A DNA stretch of 64,000 bases, taken from the NCBI RefSeq assembly GCF_024749045.1, contig NZ_CP087184.1, positions 5,580,001 through 5,644,000 on the forward strand, in the 5' to 3' direction. Shown here one piece after another: positions 17,615-26,343 of the stretch (within the stretch, counting starts at the first letter, position 1; every line of letters starts with the position of its first letter). A program made the position numbers and the translations under genes. The DNA is from Pseudomonas sp. B21-028 (GTDB lineage Bacteria; Pseudomonadota; Gammaproteobacteria; Pseudomonadales; Pseudomonadaceae). The notes under the pieces are model-generated. The model saw only the letters and a program-made list of their open reading frames with translations. It had not been told where the DNA came from and did not search any database.

Positions 17615-18745
17615 ATGCCTTTGCTTGCCAGCCCCTTCGCCCAACTCGATCTGATCCGCCAACCCGAACAGCCGAACGAACCGCTGCAAGCTTTCGATGC
17701 GGCCGATGAGTACCTGCTCGCCCATCTGGCCGAACAGCAACCGGCTGCAAGTACGCGGGTCCTGGTGCTCAATGACGGCTTCGGCGCACTCGCCGCCAGC
17801 CTGGCCGGCCAGGTTGAAATAATCAGTAGCAGCGACTCGTTCCTCGCCTTGCAAGCATTGCAGAAGAACCTGGTCCGTAACGGACGCCCCTTCGATGCGG
17901 TGCCGACGCTACCGGCCAGTGAACCGTTGACCGGGCCCTTCGACCACGTCCTGATCAAAGTGCCGAAGACCCTGGCCCTGCTGGAAGAACAACTGATTCG
18001 CCTGCAAGGCCAACTGGCCCCCGGTGCCCAAGTGGTGGCGGGCGCGATGATCAAGCACCTGCCCCGGGCGGCTGGCGACCTCTTGGAACGTTACATCGGC
18101 CCGGTGCAGGCCTCGCTGGCAGTGAAAAAGGCTCGATTACTGATCGCCACGCCGCACACCATCACGCCAGCAACCCACGTATCGCCCTACCCCACGCGCT
18201 ACTGGCTGGACGAGCCGAAGATTGAATTGCTCAACCACGCCAATGTGTTCTGCCGCGAAGGACTGGACATCGGCACCCGGGCGTTCCTGCCGCATCTGCC
18301 AACAAACCTGGGGACAGCCCAGGTCGCGGACCTGGGGTGCGGCAACGGCGTGCTGGCCATTGCCAGCGCCCTGCGCAACCCCGACGCCCGCTACACGTTG
18401 GTGGATGAGTCCTTCATGGCCGTGCAATCGGCCGCCCAGAACTGGCAAGCCGCTTTGGGCGAGCGCGAGGTCACCGTACGGGCCGGCGATGGCCTGGCCG
18501 GGCAACAAGCGCAGTCGCTGGACGTGGTGCTGTGCAATCCACCGTTCCATCAACAGCAAGTGGTGGGCGATTTCCTCGCCTGGCGGATGTTCCAGCAGGC
18601 CCGTGAAGCGCTGGTGGTCGGTGGCGCGCTGTACATCGTCGGCAACCGGCACCTGGGCTATCACAGCAAACTGGCGCGGCTGTTCCGCAGTGTCGAGCAA
18701 GTGGCCGCTACACCGAAGTTCGTGATTCTCAAGGCTCGGAAATAA
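17615..18745 (+). CDS. rlmG: 23S rRNA (guanine1835-N2)-methyltransferase RlmG
   Basis: A 376-residue SAM-dependent methyltransferase made of two related halves. The N-terminal half lacks clear SAM motifs. The C-terminal half carries DLGCGNGVLAI near residue 242 and the NPPFH motif for amino-group methylation near 309. Its predicted role is N2-methylation of G1835 in 23S rRNA. The ATG at 17615 gives the expected MPLLASPFAQLDL start. It stands alone between the LuxR-type gene and a toxin-antitoxin module. Confidence 0.93.
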   Translation: MPLLASPFAQLDLIRQPEQPNEPLQAFDAADEYLLAHLAEQQPAASTRVLVLNDGFGALAASLAGQVEIISSSDSFLALQALQKNLVRNGRPFDAVPTLPASEPLTGPFDHVLIKVPKTLALLEEQLIRLQGQLAPGAQVVAGAMIKHLPRAAGDLLERYIGPVQASLAVKKARLLIATPHTITPATHVSPYPTRYWLDEPKIELLNHANVFCREGLDIGTRAFLPHLPTNLGTAQVADLGCGNGVLAIASALRNPDARYTLVDESFMAVQSAAQNWQAALGEREVTVRAGDGLAGQQAQSLDVVLCNPPFHQQQVVGDFLAWRMFQQAREALVVGGALYIVGNRHLGYHSKLARLFRSVEQVAATPKFVILKARK

Positions 18746-18757
18746 TTTGCCATCGTT

Positions 18758-18812
18758 GTTTGAGGGCAAGGAACTGGGTCTCAAACGAAATATGCTAGAG
18801 TCCAGAGCATAT
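18758..18812 (+). promoter_or_regulatory. Two inverted repeats, putative TA operator
   Basis: The first repeat is GTTTGAG/CTCAAAC at 18758-18764 and 18780-18786. The second is ATATGCT/AGCATAT at 18790-18796 and 18806-18812. The second ends just before the ribosome site AGGGGGA of the antitoxin gene and overlaps a likely -10. Such paired palindromes are typical of autoregulated toxin-antitoxin operons. Confidence 0.6.
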
Positions 18813-18825
18813 AGGGGGATACAGC

Positions 18826-19227
18826 GTGAACAAACCAGCTCAACGGAAAACTACGCGGCTCGCAGCGGGCAAGAAAACGTCGATTACCATCCGGGACAAG
18901 GACGGTAAGGTGACGGCTTTCCTGTCAAATGCTGATGCCGTGGTTGAGCGGCATGCCACCCAAAGCCTCGCAGGTCGAATACTGGAGCATGGGATACCCA
19001 AGGGGCGCTCAGTACGTGCGCTTCACTTGTCGGACGTTGAGCGCGAGCTGGCAGAACTCAAGAGGGTAGTTGCTGCATTGGCCGTCCGCTCTGTTGCGCA
19101 TGAAGAAAAGGCTCTTGATTTTGACGTCGAGGGGATGACCCGGCTTGATGCCGACACAGCATATCAACTGCTCGACAACCCTCCAGAGCCCACTGAGGCA
19201 CTTCGCAATCTGCTTACCTTGCGGTAA
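18826..19227 (+). CDS. Putative antitoxin of a GNAT toxin-antitoxin pair
   Basis: A 133-residue protein with a GTG start after AGGGGGA. Its C-terminal end (LLDNPPEPTEALRNLL) strongly resembles the toxin-neutralising tail of DUF1778/TacA-type antitoxins. The N-terminal 100 residues do not look like their ribbon-helix-helix domain. There is a basic start, a beta-like ITIRDKDGKVTAFLSNADAV stretch and a helical middle with a leucine/valine pattern. It is encoded 9 bp before a GNAT acetyltransferase and after operator-like palindromes. The role is inferred from position and tail. The DNA-binding fold, if present, is unassigned. Confidence 0.75.
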   Translation: MNKPAQRKTTRLAAGKKTSITIRDKDGKVTAFLSNADAVVERHATQSLAGRILEHGIPKGRSVRALHLSDVERELAELKRVVAALAVRSVAHEEKALDFDVEGMTRLDADTAYQLLDNPPEPTEALRNLLTLR

Positions 19228-19236
19228 GGGCTTTCA

Positions 19237-19743
19237 ATGGATTTCATCACCGTCGACTTCGACAGGTCGATTGATCGCTCTGCGTTTGACTGCGAAGTAC
19301 ACCCCGCTTTAAACACATATATCGCCCAACATGCTGGGCAAGACGAGAAGCGCAATATCTCACGCACATTCATGTACGTCGAAGACAGAGTATTGCGAGG
19401 CTACTATAGCTTGGCGAATACCTCTGTGGCCCTCAGTGAACTCAACGAAGAGCAAAGAAAGAAGGTGCCTCGGTACCCCATGCCGGCGGTGCTGCTGAGT
19501 CGCCTCGCTGTTGACAAGAGTATGAGAAGAAAAGGACTTGGCCAGCGGTTGATGTCTGATTTCTTCCGACGCGTGTACGCGGTTTCCAAGCAATCAGGTG
19601 TGGCGTTTATTGTTGTCGACGCCAAAGACCTGAATGCCGCCGATTACTACCAGAACAAGCTTGGTTTCGTACCATCGACAAATAGTCCGCTGCGACTGCT
19701 CCTTTCCACCGCAACCCTGATTCAGGCGTTCAAGCAGGGCTGA
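19237..19743 (+). CDS. GNAT acetyltransferase toxin (TacT/AtaT-like)
   Basis: A 168-residue GNAT enzyme of the size of TacT/AtaT toxins, which acetylate charged tRNA and stop translation. The acetyl-CoA loop is RRKGLG, after the strand VLLSRLAVD. The C-terminal YYQNKLGF carries the tyrosine position that acts as catalytic acid in these toxins. It follows the putative antitoxin by 9 bp. The pair sits between rlmG and cioAB and is AT-richer than both, as expected for a mobile module. An ordinary acetyltransferase is possible, but the partner makes a toxin more likely. Confidence 0.82.
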   Translation: MDFITVDFDRSIDRSAFDCEVHPALNTYIAQHAGQDEKRNISRTFMYVEDRVLRGYYSLANTSVALSELNEEQRKKVPRYPMPAVLLSRLAVDKSMRRKGLGQRLMSDFFRRVYAVSKQSGVAFIVVDAKDLNAADYYQNKLGFVPSTNSPLRLLLSTATLIQAFKQG

Positions 19744-19794
19744 CTTCAGTCCAAACACCCAATCAATAACGCCGCTGCGCACACGACTACCCCC

Positions 19795-19959
19795 TCAGTG
19801 GCTAGTCAGCCCCGCGGCATTCATGAACATCCGCATCAGGCTGGCGACGATGAACAGCGCCAGCACACTGCCCACCCAGATCCCCGCCAGCCAACCGAGA
19901 CGCTGCCAGAGCGGCTTGCGCTCGGCGGCTTCGATGTCCTTCAAGTCCGGTTTGGCCAT
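19795..19959 (-). CDS. DUF2474 small oxidase-associated membrane peptide
   Basis: A 54-residue protein with one membrane helix (WLAGIWVGSVLALFIVASLMRMFM) after a charged N-terminus (KDIEAAERKPLWQRLG). It matches the DUF2474 pattern of small proteins found after cyanide-insensitive bd oxidase genes, where they probably play a part like CydX. The start at 19959 is chosen; an 8-residue longer form would overlap the end of cioB. Confidence 0.85.
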   Translation of the reverse strand: MAKPDLKDIEAAERKPLWQRLGWLAGIWVGSVLALFIVASLMRMFMNAAGLTSH

Positions 19960-19979
19960 TTCAATACCCCGCAGCTCGA

Positions 19980-20987
19980 TCAATGATAACCGTCGTCATG
20001 AGTGACCTTGCCCCGGAACACGTAGTAGCTCCAGAAGGTGTACACCAGGATCAACGGAATGATGAACAGCGTGCCCACCAACATGAACCCCTGGCTCTGG
20101 GGCGGTGAGGCGGCGTCCCAGATCGAGATGGATGGCGGCACGATGTTCGGCCAGAGGCTGATGCCCAGGCCGCTGTAGCCGAGGAAGATCAGCACCAGCG
20201 TCAGGATGAATGGCGTGTAGTGCGCGTTGCGGGCAACCGCGCGGAATAATCCGTACATGGTCACCAGTACCAGGATCGGCACCGGCAAGAACCAGAACAG
20301 GTTCGGCAGGGTAAACCAGCGCGCGGCGATATCGGCGTGGGCCAGCGGTGTCCAGAGGCTGACGATGCCGATCACCGCCAGCACCACGAATGCCAGCGGC
20401 CGGGCGAGGTCGTGCATCTGCTCCTGCAATTTGCCCTCGGTCTTCATGATCAGCCAGGTACACCCGAGCAAGGCATAGGCTGCGATCAAGGCCAGGCCGC
20501 AGAACATCGTGAATGGCGTGAACCAGTCCAGGGAACCGCCGGCGAACTGGCGATTGACCACCTGGAACCCGTCGATGAACGCGCCCAGCGCCACGCCCTG
20601 GAAGAAGGTGGCCGTCAGCGATCCGCCAATGAACGCCTTGTCCCAGAGATGCCGCTTCTCGGCCCTGGCCTTGAAGCGGAACTCGAAGGCGACACCGCGA
20701 AAAATCAGGCCGATGAGCATCAGGATCAACGGCAGGTACAGCGCCGACAGCACCACCGAGTAGGCCAGCGGAAACGCCCCGAACAGGCCTGCACCGCCCA
20801 ACACCAGCCAGGTTTCATTACCGTCCCAGACCGGTGCCACGGTATTCATCATCACGTCGCGGTCGCGCTCGCCCTTGATGAAGGGGAAGAGGATGCCGAT
20901 CCCCAGGTCGAAACCGTCCATGATCACGTACATCATGATGCCGAAGATGATGACCACGGCCCAGATCAGCGGAAGATCAATACCCAT
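19980..20987 (-). CDS. cioB: Cyanide-insensitive quinol oxidase subunit II
   Basis: A 335-residue inner-membrane subunit II of a cytochrome bd-type oxidase with about nine helices. It starts MGIDLPLIWAVVIIFGIMMYVIMDGFDLG, characteristic of CydB/CioB; the length equals that of P. aeruginosa CioB as I recall. With CioA it reduces oxygen to water using ubiquinol and keeps respiration going when cyanide, which many pseudomonads make, blocks the haem-copper oxidases. It begins 3 bp after the cioA stop. Confidence 0.95.
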   Translation of the reverse strand: MGIDLPLIWAVVIIFGIMMYVIMDGFDLGIGILFPFIKGERDRDVMMNTVAPVWDGNETWLVLGGAGLFGAFPLAYSVVLSALYLPLILMLIGLIFRGVAFEFRFKARAEKRHLWDKAFIGGSLTATFFQGVALGAFIDGFQVVNRQFAGGSLDWFTPFTMFCGLALIAAYALLGCTWLIMKTEGKLQEQMHDLARPLAFVVLAVIGIVSLWTPLAHADIAARWFTLPNLFWFLPVPILVLVTMYGLFRAVARNAHYTPFILTLVLIFLGYSGLGISLWPNIVPPSISIWDAASPPQSQGFMLVGTLFIIPLILVYTFWSYYVFRGKVTHDDGYH

Positions 20988-20990
20988 GAC

Positions 20991-22430
20991 TCAATTCCCC
21001 TTGTTCGAGCGGTCGTTGTGGTCCATCTCTTCGTCGCCCTCGTTGGCGGCCGACAATGGCCGCGCCGGAGTACGTTTCTGGCCCGGGCCGCCATCGGTGG
21101 GCTCGGCCTCGTGGGCCACCGGTCCCTTGCGCACCAGGCGCATCATGTAGCTCAAGCCGGCACCGAACAGCGCGAAATAGACCACGACGAACAACACCAG
21201 GGTGATACTCATCTGAGCGAAGCTATGCCCGGACGACGCATCGGCCGTGCGCATCAGGCCGTAGACCACCCACGGCTGGCGACCGATCTCGGTGGTGAAC
21301 CAGCCGGCCAGGATCGCGACCAGGCCGGACGGGCCCATCCACAACACCAGGTGGAGGAACGGCCGCGATTGATAGAGCCGGTCGTTGCGGCGCAACCAGA
21401 GGCTGCACAGGCCGGTGAAAATCATCAACAGCCCCAGGCCCACCATGACCCGGAACGACCAGAACACGATGGTCGAATTCGGTCGGTCCTCAGGCGGGAA
21501 CTCCTTGAGGGCCGGCACCTGCTTGTCCAGGCTGTGGGTCAGGATCAGGCTGCCCAGGTAAGGAATCTCCACGGCAAAGCGGGTCTTCTCCGCCTTCATG
21601 TCCGGCAGGCCGAACAGGATCAGCGGCGTGGGTTCGTTGCCGACGTTTTCCCAATGGCCTTCGATGGCCGCGATCTTCGCCGGTTGATGCTTGAGGGTAT
21701 TGAGACCATGGAAGTCGCCGATTACCGCCTGTATCGGCGCCACCAGCAAGGCCATCCACATCGCCATCGACAGCATCCGGCGGATGGCCGGGGTGTCGCG
21801 CCCGCGCAACAAATGCCAGGCCGCCGATGAACCGACAAAGAACGCCGTGGCGACAAACGCCGCGGTGGACATGTGCAGCAGGCGATAGGGAAACGAAGGG
21901 TTGAAGACCACCGCCAGCCAGTCCACCGGGATCACCCGACCATCGACGATTTCATAGCCCTGGGGCGTCTGCATCCAGCTGTTGGAGGACAGGATCCAGA
22001 ATGTCGAGATCAGCGTGCCGATCGCCACCATGACCGTGGAAAAGAAGTGCAGGCCTCGGCCGACCCGACTCCAGCCGAACAGCATCACGCCGAGGAAACC
22101 CGCTTCGAGGAAGAACGCCGTAAGCACCTCGTAGGTCAGGAGCGGTCCGGTGACGGCACCGGCGAAGTCCGAGAAACGGCTCCAGTTGGTGCCGAACTGA
22201 TAGGCCATGACCAACCCGGACACCACCCCCATGCCGAAGTTGACGGCAAATATCTTCGACCAGAAGTGGTACAGATCGCGGTAGGTATCGTCGCGGGTCT
22301 TGAGCCACAAGCCTTCGAGCACCGCCAGGTAACTCGCCAGGCCAATGGTGATAGCCGGGAACAGGATGTGGAACGAGATCGTGAATGCGAACTGGATCCG
22401 GGCGAGATCGAGCGCCTCCAAACCGAACAT
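20991..22430 (-). CDS. cioA: Cyanide-insensitive quinol oxidase subunit I
   Basis: A 479-residue subunit I carrying the haems and quinol site. The haem ligand histidine near residue 21 (SFHILFPAITIG) and the GRQPW motif are present. The protein is shorter than E. coli CydA (522), which fits the short Q-loop of the CIO subfamily. The acidic, glutamate-rich C-terminal tail is cytoplasmic. The upstream region holds a perfect ANR box centred about 160 bp before the start. The operon runs cioA-cioB-DUF2474. Confidence 0.95.
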   Translation of the reverse strand: MFGLEALDLARIQFAFTISFHILFPAITIGLASYLAVLEGLWLKTRDDTYRDLYHFWSKIFAVNFGMGVVSGLVMAYQFGTNWSRFSDFAGAVTGPLLTYEVLTAFFLEAGFLGVMLFGWSRVGRGLHFFSTVMVAIGTLISTFWILSSNSWMQTPQGYEIVDGRVIPVDWLAVVFNPSFPYRLLHMSTAAFVATAFFVGSSAAWHLLRGRDTPAIRRMLSMAMWMALLVAPIQAVIGDFHGLNTLKHQPAKIAAIEGHWENVGNEPTPLILFGLPDMKAEKTRFAVEIPYLGSLILTHSLDKQVPALKEFPPEDRPNSTIVFWSFRVMVGLGLLMIFTGLCSLWLRRNDRLYQSRPFLHLVLWMGPSGLVAILAGWFTTEIGRQPWVVYGLMRTADASSGHSFAQMSITLVLFVVVYFALFGAGLSYMMRLVRKGPVAHEAEPTDGGPGQKRTPARPLSAANEGDEEMDHNDRSNKGN

Positions 22431-22584
22431 AAGTCTTCCTCTGTCAGGTAAAACCGGCTGCGGGTGGGGCCTGCATCACGCCCCCTCGGATATGGAGTGC
22501 GATGCCTTTCAAATCGTTCTTTTTAAAACCGTCACAACGCAGAAACCTGGCCGGATGGCCACCAGATCGACGCCCCAAGCGAAG

Positions 22585-22598
22585 TTGATCTGGATCAA
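22585..22598 (-). promoter_or_regulatory. ANR/FNR box upstream of cioAB
   Basis: TTGAT-CTGG-ATCAA is a perfect match to the palindromic ANR/FNR consensus. It lies 155 bp before cioA and 289 bp before the divergent MFS gene. ANR is known to control cioAB in pseudomonads. Confidence 0.8.
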
Positions 22599-22711
22599 GC
22601 AATGTTCAAAGAGTAGTCGCATTCTCGCCGATGAACGGCGTGGTCTTTTGTCGCGTGACAGGTTGCCTCAGTGGCTGGCAACGCTGTTGCAGCTTGGCTG
22701 TGCTCAAATCT

Positions 22712-22795
22712 GTGGGAGCATGGCTTGCCCGCGATGCAGGCACCTCGGTCTCGGGGGATACTTCGAACAGCATCGCGAGCAAGCTTTGCTCCCAC
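22712..22795. repeat. REPIN between cioA and the MFS gene
   Basis: A pair of REP arms (GTGGGAGCATGGCTTGCC and GCAAGCTTTGCTCCCAC) points outward around a spacer with the imperfect CCTCGGTCTCGGGGG stretch. It lies in a 456-bp intergenic region that also holds the ANR box. Confidence 0.85.
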
Positions 22796-22886
22796 AAGAA
22801 ATTCGGTGTTCCACCCATAGATCGATGTCTGGCTAACTATTTTTTCGCTGGTCGCAACTTCCAGTTACAGCTCGGTGATAATCTCG

Positions 22887-24164
22887 ATGCCTTCATCAGT
22901 GGACCCGTCATCGATGCCCAGCCAAGCGCCCACGCTGCTCCGCCACCACCGCCCCTTCATCGCCTTCTGGCTGGCCCGGGTCTTCACCGCCAGCGGTTTT
23001 CAGATGCTCACCGTGGCCATCGGCTGGAACCTCTACCAACTGACCGGCAACGTCCTGGACCTGGGCCTTGTCGGGTTGGTGGAATTCGCGCCGCGAGTGC
23101 TGTTCATGTTGCACACCGGGCATGTAGCGGACCGCTATGACCGGCGCAAGGTCGCGGCAATCTGCCAGTCGTTGCAGGCGATGATCGCCCTGGCCCTGGT
23201 GATCGGCAGCGCCACCGCCAACGTCACGCGAGAGATGATCTTCATCCTCGCCTTCCTGCTCGGCGCCGCCCGCTCCTTTGAGATGCCGACCACCCAGGCA
23301 CTGTTGCCGAGCATCGTGCCCGCCGCGCTGTTTCCCCGTGCCGTGGCCGCCGCGCAATCGGCCCAGCAATCGGCGACCATCGTCGCCCCGGCCCTCGGCG
23401 GCCTGCTGTATGCCTTCGGCAGCGTCTGGGTCTATGGGCCGACCGTGGTGCTCTACCTCATCGCCTGCTGCCTGATGCTCAACCTGCCCGCTCGCCAGAC
23501 TCCGCTGAACAAAGGCAAGGCGACCCTGGATTCGTTGCTGGCCGGAATCCGCTTCATCCGCAGCCGCCCGGACATTCTCGGCGCCATTTCCCTGGATCTG
23601 TTCGCGGTCCTGCTGGGCGGCGCGACGGCGCTGCTGCCTGTGTTCGCCAAGGACATCCTGCTCACCGGTCCCTGGGGTCTGGGCCTGTTGCGCTCGGCCC
23701 CGGCGGTGGGTGCCCTGCTGATGTCGCTGTGGCTGGCGCGGTTCGCCGTGGAGCGCAAGGTGGGCCGGGTGATGTTCACCGCCGTGGGCGTGTTCGGCGT
23801 CGCCACCATTGCGTTCGGCCTCTCCACGTCGTTTTGGTTTTCCCTGGCGGTGCTGGTGGTGCTGGGCGCGGCGGACATGATCAGCATGGTGATCCGCGCA
23901 TCCTTCGTGCAGTTGGAAACACCGGATGAGATGCGCGGCCGGGTCAGCGCGGTGAACGGGCTGTTCATCGGCGCGTCGAACCAGCTGGGCGAATTCGAAT
24001 CCGGCCTGACCGCCCACTGGTTCGGCACGGTACCGGCGGTGGTCATGGGCGGCGTCGGTACGCTGCTGGTAACCGGGGCCTGGATCAAACTGTTCCCGAC
24101 CCTGGCCAACCGCGACCGGATGCACGAGCCGGTGGACGACGCTAAAGCAACTTATCCAGGGTGA
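22887..24164 (+). CDS. MFS transporter, MFS_3/EntS-like exporter
   Basis: About 425 residues with 12 predicted membrane helices and the MFS loop signature DRYDRRKVAA near residue 85. It resembles the MFS_3 group that includes the enterobactin exporter EntS and macrolide-efflux-like proteins, so export of a small molecule is likely; the substrate is unknown. The start is uncertain. I use the ATG at 22887. An ATG at 22914 (MPSQAPTLLRHH) is equally possible, and no strong ribosome site decides it. Its 3' end overlaps the convergent paoC gene by 23 bp. Confidence 0.83.
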   Translation: MPSSVDPSSMPSQAPTLLRHHRPFIAFWLARVFTASGFQMLTVAIGWNLYQLTGNVLDLGLVGLVEFAPRVLFMLHTGHVADRYDRRKVAAICQSLQAMIALALVIGSATANVTREMIFILAFLLGAARSFEMPTTQALLPSIVPAALFPRAVAAAQSAQQSATIVAPALGGLLYAFGSVWVYGPTVVLYLIACCLMLNLPARQTPLNKGKATLDSLLAGIRFIRSRPDILGAISLDLFAVLLGGATALLPVFAKDILLTGPWGLGLLRSAPAVGALLMSLWLARFAVERKVGRVMFTAVGVFGVATIAFGLSTSFWFSLAVLVVLGAADMISMVIRASFVQLETPDEMRGRVSAVNGLFIGASNQLGEFESGLTAHWFGTVPAVVMGGVGTLLVTGAWIKLFPTLANRDRMHEPVDDAKATYPG

Positions 24165-26343
24165 TGGGGAAGTCCCGCACCCGTTTGCCGGTGGCGTGAT
24201 AAATCGCATTGGCCACCGCCGCCGCCACGCCGACGATACCGATTTCACCGACGCCCTTGGAACCCAGTGCATTCACGATGTCGTCCGGCTCTTCGACGAA
24301 CACCACATCGATGTCACCGATATCGGCATTCACCGGCACGTGGTACTCGGCCAGGTTGTGGTTCATGTGGCGACCCAGGGCATGGTCGGTCAGGGTCTCT
24401 TCGTGCAGGGCCATGCCGACACCCCAGACCACGCCGCCGAGGATCTGGCTGCGGGCCGTTTTCGGGTTGATCACCCGTCCCGCCGCAATGGCGCTGACCA
24501 CCCGATTGACCTTCACCGTCCCCAAGTCCTCGTCCACCCACACTTCGACGAATACCGCAGAGTGCGTGGCCGTGGCATAGGCCTGGCGTTTCTTGTCCGG
24601 CTCGGCGGTCACCTGGACCTGTAACGGCGTTTCACCACTGTTCTGCGCCAACTCCGCCAACGACACGCAGGCATCGCCCAAACGCAACTCACCGTCGGCA
24701 AATGTCACCTGCTCAAGAGTCGCGCCGCTGAAGGCCGGACAAGTCTGTCGGGCCACGGCCAGCAGTTTCTCCTTGAGGGCCTCGCACGCCTGCTGCACCG
24801 CCGTGCCCACCGACGAGACGGTGAACGAGCCACCTTGCAACGGTGCGGTAGGCAGGGATGAATCGCCGAGGATGAAACGGACATTTTCCAGCGCAACCCC
24901 TGACGCCTCGGCGGCGATCTGAGTCATGACCGTGTAGGTGCCGGTGCCGATGTCCGTGGTGGCGCTGCTGACGGTCAGCTTGCCATCCGCCGCCAGCGAA
25001 GCCTGGGCACTGGCCTTCTGCTGCATGGCTTCCCAGACACCGCCCGCCATGCCCCAGCCCACCAGTTGCCGGCCTGTGCGCATGCTGCGCGGTTCCGGAT
25101 TGCGCTTGTCCCAGCCGAAACGGCGGGCACCTTCGGCATAGCATTCGCGCAACGCCTTGCTGGAATACGGCTTGCCTTCGTTCTCGTTACGCTCGGCATA
25201 GTTGATCAACCGCAACTGGAGCGGATCGATCGCCAGGGCACAGGCCAGCTCGTCCATGGCGCACTCCAGGCCGATCAACCCGAGGGCTGCGCCGGGCGCA
25301 CGCATGTCCAGCGGCGTGTAGACGTCCAACGGCACCAGTTTGTAGGTCAGTTCCACGTTGTCGCAGTGATAGAGCATGCCGCTCCACTCCACCACGTGCT
25401 CGGTGAAGTCTTCGAAACGCGAGGTCTGGCCGATGGCGGTGTGGGCCACGGCCAGCAACCGTCCATTGGCCGCGGCACCCAGTTGCAGGCGCTGGAAGGT
25501 CCGCGGCCGATAACCGAAGGTGAACATTTGCTGGCGCGTCAGGCTGACCCGTATCGAACGCTTGAGCGCCAGCGCGGCCATCACCGCCAGGGGCAGTTGA
25601 TATTGCGGTCTCAGCCCGGAGCCGAAGGCTCCGCCGACAAACGCGGCGAACACGCGCACCTGTTCTTTCTCGAGCCCGAACACCTTTTGCACGTAGGCCT
25701 GGCAGTTTTGCGTGCCCTGGGTCTTGTCATGGATGTGCAGGCTGCCGTCAGGTTGATACAGCACGGTACTGGCGTGGGGCTCCATCGGGTTGTGATGTTC
25801 CACGGGGGTGCTGTAGGACACATCCACATTGATCGCAGAACTGGCGTACTCACCCTGAAAGTTCCCACGTGGCTTGGGCAGTTCGGCCGGTGCCGGATGG
25901 GCTTCGTTTTGCAGGATGGTCAGATCGGTCTGATGGTCTTGGGCTTCATATTCGATTTCAATGAGTGAACCGGCGTAACGGGCCAGTTCGAGATTCTCCG
26001 CAACCACCAGGGCCAGCGGCTGGCCACTGTAGAGCACCTGGTCGTTGTACAACGGCCGGAACGGCGAACCATCCGCCGCGTCGGCATCCTGGTAGGGCTC
26101 GTCATAGCTGGCGATCCTTGGCCGGTTGGTGTGGTCGATCACCGCGACCACGCCGGGCAGCGCCAGGGCTCGGGAGGCATCGATGCGCACTACCCGGCCA
26201 CGGGCAACAGTGCCGGACACGACGCTGCCGTGCAGCAAGCCTGCCTCGGGGTATTCGCCCGCATAACGGGCCTGGCCGGTCACCTTGAGCACGCCATCGA
26301 CCCGGTCCAGCGGCTGCCCCATGGGTTTGTTCGGTGCATTCAT
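24142..26343 (-). CDS. paoC: Aldehyde oxidoreductase molybdenum-binding subunit
   Basis: A 733-residue large subunit of the xanthine oxidase family, matching PaoC/YagR in length. It binds the molybdopterin cofactor; the conserved active-site glutamate is in KGVGEIGIVG near the C-terminus, and the substrate-channel region is AFVGGAFGSGLRPQYQ. The complex oxidises aldehydes, often aromatic, to acids. The ATG at 26343 overlaps the paoB stop (ATGA), so translation is coupled; a 54-residue upstream extension is a shadow. No accessory MocA/PaoD or XdhC gene for cofactor insertion lies nearby. Confidence 0.92.
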   Translation of the reverse strand: MNAPNKPMGQPLDRVDGVLKVTGQARYAGEYPEAGLLHGSVVSGTVARGRVVRIDASRALALPGVVAVIDHTNRPRIASYDEPYQDADAADGSPFRPLYNDQVLYSGQPLALVVAENLELARYAGSLIEIEYEAQDHQTDLTILQNEAHPAPAELPKPRGNFQGEYASSAINVDVSYSTPVEHHNPMEPHASTVLYQPDGSLHIHDKTQGTQNCQAYVQKVFGLEKEQVRVFAAFVGGAFGSGLRPQYQLPLAVMAALALKRSIRVSLTRQQMFTFGYRPRTFQRLQLGAAANGRLLAVAHTAIGQTSRFEDFTEHVVEWSGMLYHCDNVELTYKLVPLDVYTPLDMRAPGAALGLIGLECAMDELACALAIDPLQLRLINYAERNENEGKPYSSKALRECYAEGARRFGWDKRNPEPRSMRTGRQLVGWGMAGGVWEAMQQKASAQASLAADGKLTVSSATTDIGTGTYTVMTQIAAEASGVALENVRFILGDSSLPTAPLQGGSFTVSSVGTAVQQACEALKEKLLAVARQTCPAFSGATLEQVTFADGELRLGDACVSLAELAQNSGETPLQVQVTAEPDKKRQAYATATHSAVFVEVWVDEDLGTVKVNRVVSAIAAGRVINPKTARSQILGGVVWGVGMALHEETLTDHALGRHMNHNLAEYHVPVNADIGDIDVVFVEEPDDIVNALGSKGVGEIGIVGVAAAVANAIYHATGKRVRDFPITLDKLL

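Noticed and set aside
20337..21830. A 497-residue open frame opposite cioB and cioA
   Set aside because: The low-complexity Q/H/R-rich product has no motif, while cioA and cioB are certain on the minus strand.
22631..23140. A 169-residue frame across the REPIN into the MFS gene
   Set aside because: It is made of REPIN and out-of-frame MFS sequence; not a gene.
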